Origin: JAYQKL01 sp038142705
GTDB lineage: Bacteria > Pseudomonadota > Alphaproteobacteria > RS24
Assembly (NCBI GenBank): GCA_965217015.1
Contig: OZ244224.1
Span: 992,001-1,056,000 of the forward strand
Reading direction: 5' to 3'
DNA: 64,000 nt
Part shown: positions 35,394 to 44,055 of the stretch, in pieces
Position numbering within the stretch: position 1 is the first letter of the stretch
Layout: every line of letters begins with the position of its first letter
Notes under the pieces: model-generated
What the model saw: only the letters and a program-made list of their open reading frames with translations
Told to the model about the DNA's origin: nothing
The model's database searches: none
Program-made: the position numbers and the translations under genes

Positions 35394-37103
35394 ATGAAAA
35401 AAACAATCGCGATATTTTTTTTTATTGGGTTGATATTAAATTCACCTGCTCTGCATGCAGCTCAAAATAAAACTGCTCATCTTTTTTTATCAGACCCTAT
35501 TCTTAAACAGAATCCAAATCCCCGTGTTCCTTTAGCTGCCATTTTAAACTTTTCAGTCATTGAAAATGCACAGGTTTCAATTCAAATAACAGCTGATTAT
35601 GATTCATGGACACAAGAGTTAACAGCTGAGAAAAAAAAGAAACTTTCTGTCCCCATTGTCGGGCTACGAGCAAACACTGACTATAAAGTGGTCATACGCC
35701 TCAAAAACCTTTCTGGAAGAAAAACTGAACAGTCAAAAATATTAACATATACAACCCCAAGTCTGCCTTCCGACAGCCGTGAATGGCCCAGCATTGAAAC
35801 AATTGTCAAAAAAACTGACCGTCTTGAACCTGGCATAACTATTTTAAGCCTTAGGCGTCGAACACCAGGCCGTGGGTTCATGATGACACCTGCGGAAAGA
35901 AAATTTACAGAAGAATGGGGTATGTTGATTGGCTTAGACCAAGAAGGGGAAGTTGTTTGGTATTATAAATCTCCAGTACGTATTGGTGGAATTGAGCAAC
36001 TCTCTAATGGTAATATTCTTTTTCACCGCTCTGATTTCTCAACAGTTGAGATCGATGCTCTCGGCAATACTGTGCGTAAGTTTTATCCAGAAAAAAGCCC
36101 ATTTAAACATGATGATAGCGCCCTCCCAATTAAAGGAATTCAAACTCTTCATCACCAGCCACATGAAACCAGTCGCAAAACTTTCTTAGCTTTCTCGGCA
36201 AATGAAAAAGTCATTGAAAATTATTACACTAGTCAAATTGACATTAATGCCCCTAGAAAAACTCAAAAAGTTATGGGTGATACTGTTATTGAGTTTGACA
36301 GTGACGGCAATATTCTGTGGGAATGGGACACGTTTGAGAACTTAGACCCGTTTCGTGTCGGCTATGATTTTACCGACCCTTATTGGTGGGTACGTGGTTT
36401 CCCAAACGCATTAGACTGGACACATGGAAATGGTGTTGGTGAGGATGTAAGTGATGATAGCGTTGTTCTTTACCTGAAACATCAAGATGCAGCTATTAAA
36501 GTTGACAGAAAATCTAAGGAAATTAAATGGATTTTCGGTGAACCCACTGATTGGCCAGAATATTTACAAGATAAACTCCTTAAAAAAGATGGAGACTTCA
36601 AATGGCCATACCATGCGCACAACCCCAGAGTGACTTTTGAAGGTACAATCATGATGTATGAGAACGGGCAATGGGGAGCGCGGCCATTCACAGGCAAAGA
36701 ACCAGTCAAACCAAATGACGCTTTCTCACGAGCTGCTGAATACAAAATTGACATGGAAAATATGACTGTCAAAGAAATTTGGACATCAGCAAAACAAAAA
36801 TCTGAGGATACATGTCATGCACCTGGAATGGGTGATGCACATCTTTTACCAAAGACAAAAAATGTTTTGGTATTTGACCCTGTTTGTATTGATCAAACCT
36901 TACCTCTAACATACAGGCAAAAAGATTTTTCAAAACGGCATGTATCTGAAGTAAACCATTATGCCCGCATAAGAGAATATTCCCGCACTATGCCAGCTGA
37001 AATTTTTTGGGAAATTTTGCTTCGTGACACTGAGAAAGTTTTAAATTGGCAAGTATATGGTGGATTCAAAACAACCCGCCTTGGCGAACGAAATTTTAAA
37101 TAG
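35394..37103 (+). CDS. Periplasmic arylsulfate sulfotransferase (ASST family)
   Basis: A 569-residue exported protein: MKKTIAIFFFIGLILNSPALHAA is a Sec signal peptide ending in AxA. The body has the beta-propeller pattern of ASST enzymes with histidine motifs HHQPHE, DWTHGNGV and YHAHNPRV, which fit the histidines around the covalent sulfo-histidine site of AssT. Cysteines at CHAPGMGDAH and FDPVC could form the disulfide. ASSTs move sulfate from one phenol to another without PAPS. Beside two arylsulfatases and a TonB receptor it suggests handling of aromatic sulfate esters. Two GntR-type operators lie upstream. Confidence 0.82.
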   Translation: MKKTIAIFFFIGLILNSPALHAAQNKTAHLFLSDPILKQNPNPRVPLAAILNFSVIENAQVSIQITADYDSWTQELTAEKKKKLSVPIVGLRANTDYKVVIRLKNLSGRKTEQSKILTYTTPSLPSDSREWPSIETIVKKTDRLEPGITILSLRRRTPGRGFMMTPAERKFTEEWGMLIGLDQEGEVVWYYKSPVRIGGIEQLSNGNILFHRSDFSTVEIDALGNTVRKFYPEKSPFKHDDSALPIKGIQTLHHQPHETSRKTFLAFSANEKVIENYYTSQIDINAPRKTQKVMGDTVIEFDSDGNILWEWDTFENLDPFRVGYDFTDPYWWVRGFPNALDWTHGNGVGEDVSDDSVVLYLKHQDAAIKVDRKSKEIKWIFGEPTDWPEYLQDKLLKKDGDFKWPYHAHNPRVTFEGTIMMYENGQWGARPFTGKEPVKPNDAFSRAAEYKIDMENMTVKEIWTSAKQKSEDTCHAPGMGDAHLLPKTKNVLVFDPVCIDQTLPLTYRQKDFSKRHVSEVNHYARIREYSRTMPAEIFWEILLRDTEKVLNWQVYGGFKTTRLGERNFK

Positions 37104-37156
37104 GACAAATTACACTAACTTTTTATTTAACTGAAAACTAAAGAATGAGGCTTACA

Positions 37157-38365
37157 ATGCAATCAACATTCACATATCGATGGACTATAGCTACGGTGCT
37201 ATTTCTTGCATTAATGAGTGGGGTTTTTACCTTTGACTCCCTACCACCATTGTCAGCAAGTTTACGCTTAGACATTTTGATGACCAACACAGAATTTGGC
37301 ACAACAATGTCCTTCTTTCATCTTGCCTCACCAATTTTTACACCCATTGGCGGAGTGCTAGCAGATAGATATGGTGTGAAGAGGGTACTGACCATATCTG
37401 CCATTATTTTAGCTATTGCTGGAGCTTCACGTATTTTTGCTGATTCAGTAGTTTCATTGTCAGCGCTGATGTTTTTATCTGGGGTTGGTTTTGCCAGCTT
37501 TGGACCATGCGTTGCAAAGGCTTTAGGATCTGTATTTCCTCAAAAGCAGCTCGCAAGAGCAAGTGGTATTGTTTACACAAGTATAGGCATTGGCAATATG
37601 ATTGCCTTTGGCACTGCTGCAACTGTATTTGCTCCTATGCTTGGCGGCTGGCGTCCCGTTCTTATTTTGATTGGCGTTTATACATTTATTGTTGGCATTT
37701 TGTGGTTTTTTATATTCAAGGAAGATCACAAGGAAACTAACCAAGAGGGTAGTGAAACAATTAAAGACGCGTTTAGTGGAATTTTCAACATCGCGCGAAG
37801 CAATAAAGATATGTGGGCGCTATCAATCTATTACGCTCTACCAATTTTTGCATATTTTGGCATTCTTTCACATGTTGGCCCACTTTTAGGTGAGCGCGGA
37901 ATAGATAATCCCGGTTTTTATTTTGCCATATTAACGGGTGCCAGCGTATTTTCTAACCTTGCTGGTGGCGTTATATCTGATTATTTAGGCCGCCGCAGAA
38001 TTGTTCTCATGGCATGTGCCATTGGTCTAGCAGCCTCATTACCCTTTTTAGTAACATTGCCTGCTGGAGCTGGCTTAATGATTTCTGCGCTGATGGCCGG
38101 ACTTTTCTTTGGACCCGTTATCCCAATTTGCATCATTATACCTGTAGAACTAAAAGATATTGGTCCAGCTAAAACAGGAGCTGCCGTTGGGTTCATGTTC
38201 ATGATTGGTAATATTGGGGCAATTTTTGGGCCAATATTAATTGGTCTTTTGCTTGATATTACAAAATCCCCAGCCTACGCAGTAGCTTTACCAGTATTTC
38301 TGCTTTTATTAAGCATTATACCGCTTTTGACATTGACTGAAACAGGTTGTAAGCAATCAAACTAG
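37157..38365 (+). CDS. MFS transporter
   Basis: About 402 residues with 12 predicted membrane helices and the MFS loop motif GGVLADRYGVKRVL between helices 2 and 3, repeated in weaker form as GGVISDYLGRRRIV in the second half. I choose the ATG at 37157 because GAGG lies 6 bases upstream; an ATG four codons earlier is possible. It probably imports an organic acid across the inner membrane, for example an aromatic acid, given the 53-bp distance to the sulfotransferase gene upstream and the neighbouring catabolic genes. The substrate is inferred only from context. Confidence 0.85.
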   Translation: MQSTFTYRWTIATVLFLALMSGVFTFDSLPPLSASLRLDILMTNTEFGTTMSFFHLASPIFTPIGGVLADRYGVKRVLTISAIILAIAGASRIFADSVVSLSALMFLSGVGFASFGPCVAKALGSVFPQKQLARASGIVYTSIGIGNMIAFGTAATVFAPMLGGWRPVLILIGVYTFIVGILWFFIFKEDHKETNQEGSETIKDAFSGIFNIARSNKDMWALSIYYALPIFAYFGILSHVGPLLGERGIDNPGFYFAILTGASVFSNLAGGVISDYLGRRRIVLMACAIGLAASLPFLVTLPAGAGLMISALMAGLFFGPVIPICIIIPVELKDIGPAKTGAAVGFMFMIGNIGAIFGPILIGLLLDITKSPAYAVALPVFLLLLSIIPLLTLTETGCKQSN

Positions 38366-38657
38366 AGATGTGGAAAGTTATTTATCACTGAAAGAGAATG
38401 AGAACATATACTTGGATATTCAGTAAATAAGAACCTTAACCTGTTCCATCTCTTTTAGTGATAATAATAAATATATTAATAGCCACCACACTTATTATAT
38501 TAAGCAAAAGAAATTTCTACAGCTTAGAGTTTTGTAAACATACTTTATTTATGATAAAAAATTGAAATTAATTTTTCTTTTTATGAAACTTATATTAAAT
38601 TAAAATTTAAATACACTGGCTCTTAATAATGACCATAAAAAGCTTGAGAAAATACAG

Positions 38658-39308
38658 ATGACAACCGCACATCATAAAGCATATATAAAAATAAAATCCG
38701 CAATTATTGACGGTGAATTTGGCCCTGGTTTTCACCTCAAAGAAGAAGATTTGACAAAATTTTGTCAAACTGGTCGAACACCAATAAGACAAGCAATCAG
38801 GAAACTTGAGAAAGAAGGTTTAGTTGTCTTTCGAGAAAATCGTGGGTCTTTTGTGCCTGATATTGATCAGTCAGAGGCTGAACAGGCATTTGATATTCTT
38901 GCAAAACTAGAGTCTTATTCAGCGACACTTGCAGCAAGGCGCATAAGCGACTCTGAACTATCAAATCTTAAAAAAATTATGGAACGGTTTGATAATTTCA
39001 CTGATGGAGATCAAGAAAGTTCACTTGAGGCCTTGTATATAAATAACGAGTTTCATCAAGCAATACATGCAGCTAGTGGAAATCTTTTATTGCAAGATTT
39101 GATAAAAAAAACAACTGGTGTCACATTTAACATGTATATAAAACACCAAATTAATGGTAATCCGAAAACTGCCAGCCAAGAGCATTGGGAAATCATTCAT
39201 GCGCTTGAGAATAGAGACGAGACGCATGTATCTTTATTAATGAATCTTCATGTTGAATCTGTAAGACGTGTTTATCGCGACTTCTGGATGAACAGCCAGA
39301 CATTTTAA
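38658..39308 (+). CDS. GntR-family regulator, FadR/FCD subfamily
   Basis: A 216-residue regulator. The N-terminal winged helix (about 1-70) has AYIKIKSAIIDGEFGPG and TGRTPIRQAIRKLEKEGLVVFRENRGSFV. The C-terminal all-helical FCD effector domain (about 75-210) carries the metal/ligand histidines in NNEFHQAIHAAS and EHWEIIHALENRD. FCD-type GntR proteins bind TNGTNNNACNA, and that motif recurs upstream of surrounding operons, so this is the likely local repressor. Its own 292-bp AT-rich upstream spacer (38366-38657) holds no clear copy; only TTGTAAACATA near 38532 resembles it. Confidence 0.9.
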   Translation: MTTAHHKAYIKIKSAIIDGEFGPGFHLKEEDLTKFCQTGRTPIRQAIRKLEKEGLVVFRENRGSFVPDIDQSEAEQAFDILAKLESYSATLAARRISDSELSNLKKIMERFDNFTDGDQESSLEALYINNEFHQAIHAASGNLLLQDLIKKTTGVTFNMYIKHQINGNPKTASQEHWEIIHALENRDETHVSLLMNLHVESVRRVYRDFWMNSQTF

Positions 39309-39370
39309 AATTTAGAGCAAAAGCGAAGCTCAGGTTTCAAATTTATAATTCGTTCAACCTTTTCCATAAC

Positions 39371-39398
39371 AAAAAGCCCGCTCAACAAGAGCGGGCTT
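39371..39398 (-). terminator. Rho-independent terminator of the TonB receptor gene
   Basis: A perfect 10-bp stem AAGCCCGCTC / GAGCGGGCTT (39374-39383 and 39389-39398) with loop AACAA is followed on the minus strand by a T run. It sits between the convergent receptor and GntR genes and mainly serves the receptor gene. It may also stop transcription from the GntR side. Confidence 0.9.
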
Positions 39399-39430
39399 AG
39401 AGTTTTGACAATTATATAATTGTCAGATTT

Positions 39431-41788
39431 TTAGTTACGCAGTCTGAGCTGAATACCCAAAGTACGTGGTCTTTCAGTCAAAGCTGCATATGTTCCTGCT
39501 GCACCAGGTGAGTCAAAGATGCGGCCTGCGGTCAACTCATCAGTTATATTTCGACCAACTAATGCAAGGCTCCATGTACCATTAGCGTCTGCAACACCAA
39601 TGCTTAGGTCAACTTTATTATAGCTTCCCTGATAAGCATTTGGATCATTATCAGACTCTGTAAGGAAACCATCTGTGAAGAAAACTTGGCCATTACTAAA
39701 CAAGTTCAACTTATCAGATAGCGGACGCTCATAATTGAAAGAAACAGTTCCAGAAAACTCAGGTGCGTAAGGTGTTTTGGCACCCGTCAGATCCTGAACA
39801 CCGCCTACGCATTCAGTTGCTGGTTGCAATGTGTAACATTGTGCACCAACAAAATTTGAATACTCACTGTTCAGATAAGAAATTGAGGTACTCAATGACA
39901 AAGACTCAGTCACATAAGCAGTACTTTCAAGCTCAAAACCCTGTGCTTCCAATTCACCTGCATTTGTTGTTTGCATGAGAAGTACATTTGGATCTGGGTC
40001 AAGAGCTGTCACCTGAAGGTTCTCAACTGTTGTTTGAAACACTGTACCAGAGACTGATACTCGGTTATCAAACAAAAAGCCTTTTGCACCAATTTCAATT
40101 GTTTGGGCATCTTCAGGTTCAAATACAATGTTTGTAGCATAAGATTTACCATTCGGTTTAGCACCAAAATCGAAACCACCTGCTTTGAAACCTTCACGAT
40201 AGCTGACAAATGTCATCCAGCCTTCTACAGGACGATATTCAACAGTGACAGAAGGTTGAAATGCATTATCATCAACTGTGTATCTGCCTTCAGCATCCCC
40301 ACCTGATGGAGTGACATAAGCACCCGTACAAGTTGTATTAAATGTACCAGTAGTACATTCTTGGAGTTTATTTGATTTCTCAATTTCAGTATAACGGCCA
40401 CCAGCAGAAACACTTACATTTTCAGAAACTTCAAAAGTTACTTCACCAAAAATGCCCCAACTATCTGCCTCTTCACTGTTTTCACGGCTAAAGCCTGATG
40501 ACATTCCTGCCATGCCGATAAACATACCACCAGCATTTGCACCAGCAAAGTTGCGTGCAACCATCTGTTTTGCATCATTTTCATTACTGTCAATGTAGAA
40601 ACCAGCTAGCCATTCAAAATTATCATATGTAGCATTTACTCTAATCTCTTGGCTGAATTGCGAGAATTCTTCAGTGAAATTAGCGGTCAACACATTTGCT
40701 TCACCATTATCTGGGTCGGCTGCAAGATCATTTTCAAACTCATAATAAGCCGTTAAAGACGTAACTGAGATATTTTCAGAAAGCTCCCACTCGGCATTCA
40801 CATGACCACCAATAAAGTCAAGTTTGTTATAAAAACTATTACTCTCGCCGAAGCCAACGCGACCTGTTCCAGGCGCGCCTGGATTGTCACCATAACCAGT
40901 TTTCACCAAATCAAATACGCAGTTTTCAGTCGCTGCATCACCAAACTCAGTAAAGTAAGCTGGCGTACATTTATAAATTTGATTGTTACGGCCATTGTCT
41001 TCATTAGACCCACCATAAAGTGATGTTGTAATAGTCAATGTGTCTGAAACGTCAAATTCTAATTGTCCACGCCCAACAAAATCTTCTACATTTGGTTCGG
41101 TTTTGCCAGAGGTAGCATTATACATAAAGCCATCCATCTCGCGCGTCTTAAATGCGAGACGACCACGCACAGTTTCTGAAATTGGACCAGAAACAAAACC
41201 ATCAACAGTTAATTCATCGTGCTCGAACTCATTATAAATGTTCAAACCATATTCAAATTCGTCAGTCGGCTTGCGTGTTCGCAAACCAATTGCACCAGCA
41301 ATCGCATTCTTACCGTAATATACTGGCTGTGGACCTTTAAGAACTTCAACAGATTCAAGATCTGTAAGTCCGAAACGCATTAATCGACCACGACCAAAAT
41401 ATACACCATCAATATAAAGCGGTGCCGACTGTTCAAAGCCAAGGTTTGTACCAGAACCAATACCACGGACAGAAGGCGCATCAGCCATACCACCTCGAGA
41501 AATTGATACACCTGGTATATCTACAGCTTCAAAATTCGACACACCAAACGCTTCGAGTTGAACACCGCTCACCGCTGTAATAGAAATCGGCACATCCTGA
41601 ACGGATTCCTCTTTCTTACGTGCAGTTACCACAATGTTGTCAACGAAACGCGATGCCGCGTTTGCATCTTCACCTTCTTGGGCGAAGACGGTGGGCGCCT
41701 GCACGGATAACGACATCCCCACAAACCCCATGAGAGCCGCACCCTTTGTCAAGGAATATGCGGATCTTTTTAAACTTTTGAGTAGCAC
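39431..41788 (-). CDS. TonB-dependent outer-membrane receptor
   Basis: About 785 residues from the GTG at 41788, which has GGAGGG 6 bases upstream; a GTG at 41812 would lie before that site and inside an operator palindrome. A signal peptide (about 1-36, ending VFAQ) precedes the TonB box region (DNIVVTARKKEESVQDVPISITAV), a plug domain (about 55-160), then a 22-strand barrel ending in LQLRLRN with the terminal aromatic-type signature weakly kept. It belongs to the large receptor group common in sphingomonads and related bacteria, which takes up siderophores, sugars or aromatics. Beside sulfatases and an ASST it probably brings in the sulfated substrate. Three operator sites lie upstream. Confidence 0.93.
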   Translation of the reverse strand: MLLKSLKRSAYSLTKGAALMGFVGMSLSVQAPTVFAQEGEDANAASRFVDNIVVTARKKEESVQDVPISITAVSGVQLEAFGVSNFEAVDIPGVSISRGGMADAPSVRGIGSGTNLGFEQSAPLYIDGVYFGRGRLMRFGLTDLESVEVLKGPQPVYYGKNAIAGAIGLRTRKPTDEFEYGLNIYNEFEHDELTVDGFVSGPISETVRGRLAFKTREMDGFMYNATSGKTEPNVEDFVGRGQLEFDVSDTLTITTSLYGGSNEDNGRNNQIYKCTPAYFTEFGDAATENCVFDLVKTGYGDNPGAPGTGRVGFGESNSFYNKLDFIGGHVNAEWELSENISVTSLTAYYEFENDLAADPDNGEANVLTANFTEEFSQFSQEIRVNATYDNFEWLAGFYIDSNENDAKQMVARNFAGANAGGMFIGMAGMSSGFSRENSEEADSWGIFGEVTFEVSENVSVSAGGRYTEIEKSNKLQECTTGTFNTTCTGAYVTPSGGDAEGRYTVDDNAFQPSVTVEYRPVEGWMTFVSYREGFKAGGFDFGAKPNGKSYATNIVFEPEDAQTIEIGAKGFLFDNRVSVSGTVFQTTVENLQVTALDPDPNVLLMQTTNAGELEAQGFELESTAYVTESLSLSTSISYLNSEYSNFVGAQCYTLQPATECVGGVQDLTGAKTPYAPEFSGTVSFNYERPLSDKLNLFSNGQVFFTDGFLTESDNDPNAYQGSYNKVDLSIGVADANGTWSLALVGRNITDELTAGRIFDSPGAAGTYAALTERPRTLGIQLRLRN

Positions 41789-41801
41789 TTTAGCCCTCCT
41801 T

Positions 41802-41960
41802 TTGTTCAACACTTTATTTAATTAGAATTGCATAAGACAAACCTAATTTACAATTATTAACATTTGGAATGGCCTCAAACAAGCTTATCAATCATCTTTG
41901 TGCAACAAACATTACTAAAAAAGTACCAAATACCCTATTATATGTAACTTTGTGCAACAT
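41802..41960. promoter_or_regulatory. Three GntR/FadR-type operators before the TonB receptor
   Basis: TTGTTCAACAC (41802-41812, just before the ribosome binding site), TTGTGCAACAA (41898-41908) and TTGTGCAACAT (41950-41960). Centres are 96 and 52 bp apart, near nine and five helical turns. The last site is part of a larger dyad: TATGTAAC (41941-41948) / GTTACATA (41973-41980) with the inner palindrome GCAACATTGTTGC (41954-41966). The spacing fits a looping repressor. Confidence 0.7.
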
Positions 41961-42045
41961 TGTTGCTTTTATGTTACATATAAAAATACACATGCGAGTG
42001 AATGTGGAGCTATTTGAATGTAGAACATGTTTCTCATGCCGCGAA

Positions 42046-43824
42046 TTAATCTTTATTAAGTAATTCTGGTGGACGCCATTCATAATGACTTTTTGTTGCT
42101 CCAACCACCAACTCGAATCCAGGGTTTAAAATGACCCCATTGCGCTCAACATATTTTTCCCATTCATCAAGCAATTCTTTAAGCTTTTCTGGTTCTTGAT
42201 CAGCCAAATCGTCGGTTTCTGCCGGGTCAGTATCGAGATGATAAAGTGACCACTCACCATTTTTCCCCCAAGGCGGGTTTGCCCAAACAATTTTCCACCC
42301 ACCTTTTTGCAGCATCCGACGATCAAAAATCTCTAAGCCAAAAACATAATCTTCATCATGAACACTATTTGCCGAACCATTAATTAAGGGTATTAACGAA
42401 TCACCAGCAGGCTCAAACACTTTTCGACCCTTATATTCTTTTCCTGGATGCTTTGTTTCCGCGAGCTCTAAAAATGTTGGTAATAAATCGAGCACCGTGG
42501 CAAAGGCATTGATTTTGACACCAGACTGTTTTTGTCCTGGCATTGATATTATTAAAGGTACATTTGTACCCCCCCTTGACATATAATGTTTATGAAACGC
42601 CCAAGGGGTCGAACTCACACTTGCCCAAACTGGCCCAGTCCAAGTAAAACTTCCAGGGCGACCAGTTTGTGAAAGTGAAAAACTATATCGCTCCTTCATC
42701 CAATCCAAAGAATTAATAAAGGCTGCTGTGTCTAATGGGTTTGATTGATCAGGTCCATTATCGGACATAAAAATAACAATTGTATTATCAACCAACCCTT
42801 CTTCTTCAACTGCTTGTAAAACCCTGCCGATATGTCGATCCATTTCAGTAATCATTGCTGCATAAGCTGCCATACGTATAGCTTCCAGATTTTGCATTTC
42901 TGGTGACAATTCATCCCATTTCGGCCAACCCTCAAATATATCAGCTACGGCATGCTCCTCAGAAAACAAGCCCATTTGATGCAAACGTTTTATTCTTTCA
43001 GCACGAATTTTTTCATACCCTGCCTGATAGACAGTCTCATATGAACGGATATCTTCTTCAAAAGCCTGAAGCGGGTAATGCGGCGCAGTGAACGACAACA
43101 TTGCAAAAAATGGTTTATCTTTGTCCCTATCCTCACGCAGGAAATTGATTACCTTATCTGCATAAGTTCGTGAAGAGAAGAAATCTTCGGGCAACTTAAC
43201 CTTTTTGCCATTTTCAAGATATGTCGGCGGAGATAAAAGATTGTAAACCCCAACCTCTCTGAAATGGTCCGCCAAACCTTCAACAAGCACAAATGAACCA
43301 TCAAACCCTCTTTTATGCGGCGCCTTTCCCTGCCCATTTCGCCCGCCTTGATCCCATTTGCCGGCTATATATGTATTATATCCAGCTTCCTGCAAAAGCT
43401 CTGGAAATGCCACAACTCGGTCATTTAAAAACACTTCATAACCAGGTCGTCCAATTTGCTCAGGGGTCTCCAGGCCCGCCATTGTTCCATAACCAGCTAA
43501 ATGTGAGTCAACCCCGCTGTAGAGCATTGCGCGCGTGGGGGAACAGGTTGTATTCACATGAAAATTCGTAAACATCGCTCCTCGCGATGCCAGCAAATCT
43601 ATATTTGGTGTCAATATTTCACTGCCATAAGCTCCAACATCGGACCAGCCAAGATCATCCGCCACAATCAATATAATATTTGGGCGGCTTTTTAAGGCAT
43701 GCTCTTTTTCAAATAATTCGCCTCTCTGATTTAAATTTTGAAAACCATAAATTAAACCAAACGCAATAATAAAAAGAATACCTCCAATTGATATTAATAT
43801 GGGAAAAGCTTTACCTGGCTTCAT
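42046..43824 (-). CDS. Arylsulfatase, membrane-anchored or secreted
   Basis: About 592 residues from the ATG at 43824, which has GAGGG 7 bases upstream; an ATG 12 codons earlier lies inside the operator. An N-terminal hydrophobic helix (about 5-28) is an anchor or uncleaved signal. Sulfatase motifs follow: IILIVADDLGWSDVG (metal site), NTTCSPTRAMLYSG (formylglycine cysteine with CxPxR), AGKWDQGG and IFMSDNGPD. It should remove sulfate from an aryl ester in the periplasm. It differs clearly from the sulfatase at 5963-8290, so the two may have different substrates. The gene is upstream of the receptor gene on the same strand, 257 bp away, but each has its own operator set. Confidence 0.9.
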   Translation of the reverse strand: MKPGKAFPILISIGGILFIIAFGLIYGFQNLNQRGELFEKEHALKSRPNIILIVADDLGWSDVGAYGSEILTPNIDLLASRGAMFTNFHVNTTCSPTRAMLYSGVDSHLAGYGTMAGLETPEQIGRPGYEVFLNDRVVAFPELLQEAGYNTYIAGKWDQGGRNGQGKAPHKRGFDGSFVLVEGLADHFREVGVYNLLSPPTYLENGKKVKLPEDFFSSRTYADKVINFLREDRDKDKPFFAMLSFTAPHYPLQAFEEDIRSYETVYQAGYEKIRAERIKRLHQMGLFSEEHAVADIFEGWPKWDELSPEMQNLEAIRMAAYAAMITEMDRHIGRVLQAVEEEGLVDNTIVIFMSDNGPDQSNPLDTAAFINSLDWMKERYSFSLSQTGRPGSFTWTGPVWASVSSTPWAFHKHYMSRGGTNVPLIISMPGQKQSGVKINAFATVLDLLPTFLELAETKHPGKEYKGRKVFEPAGDSLIPLINGSANSVHDEDYVFGLEIFDRRMLQKGGWKIVWANPPWGKNGEWSLYHLDTDPAETDDLADQEPEKLKELLDEWEKYVERNGVILNPGFELVVGATKSHYEWRPPELLNKD

Positions 43825-43849
43825 AAGACAACCCTCAGAAAATGATTTA

Positions 43850-43956
43850 TTGTTCAACAATTGTAAAGTTTATCGTAGATTGTTGATTTTACAAATGATA
43901 TTTTAAAAAGCCTCTTTTAAAATTTTTTCATATCAGCATTTTTATATGTTCAACAA
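43850..43956. promoter_or_regulatory. Two GntR/FadR-type operators before the second sulfatase
   Basis: TTGTTCAACAA (43850-43860), a full palindrome, and ATGTTCAACAA (43946-43956). Centres are 96 bp apart, the same distance as between two of the receptor sites. The near site lies about 26 bp upstream of the sulfatase start codon. The spacer 43861-44055 holds no gene that I can see. Confidence 0.65.
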
Positions 43957-44055
43957 ATCTTACCTTTACAAAATTTGAAAATTTAGGAAGCTACCTGTAT
44001 AGCTAATTAACAAGTTGCGGCTTACAGGCTCACCTTTGAGTTTATAGGATATAAT

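Noticed and set aside
38532..38542. TTGTAAACATA upstream of the GntR gene as an autoregulatory operator
   Set aside because: The inner spacing is two bases instead of three, so it does not match TNGTNNNACNA.
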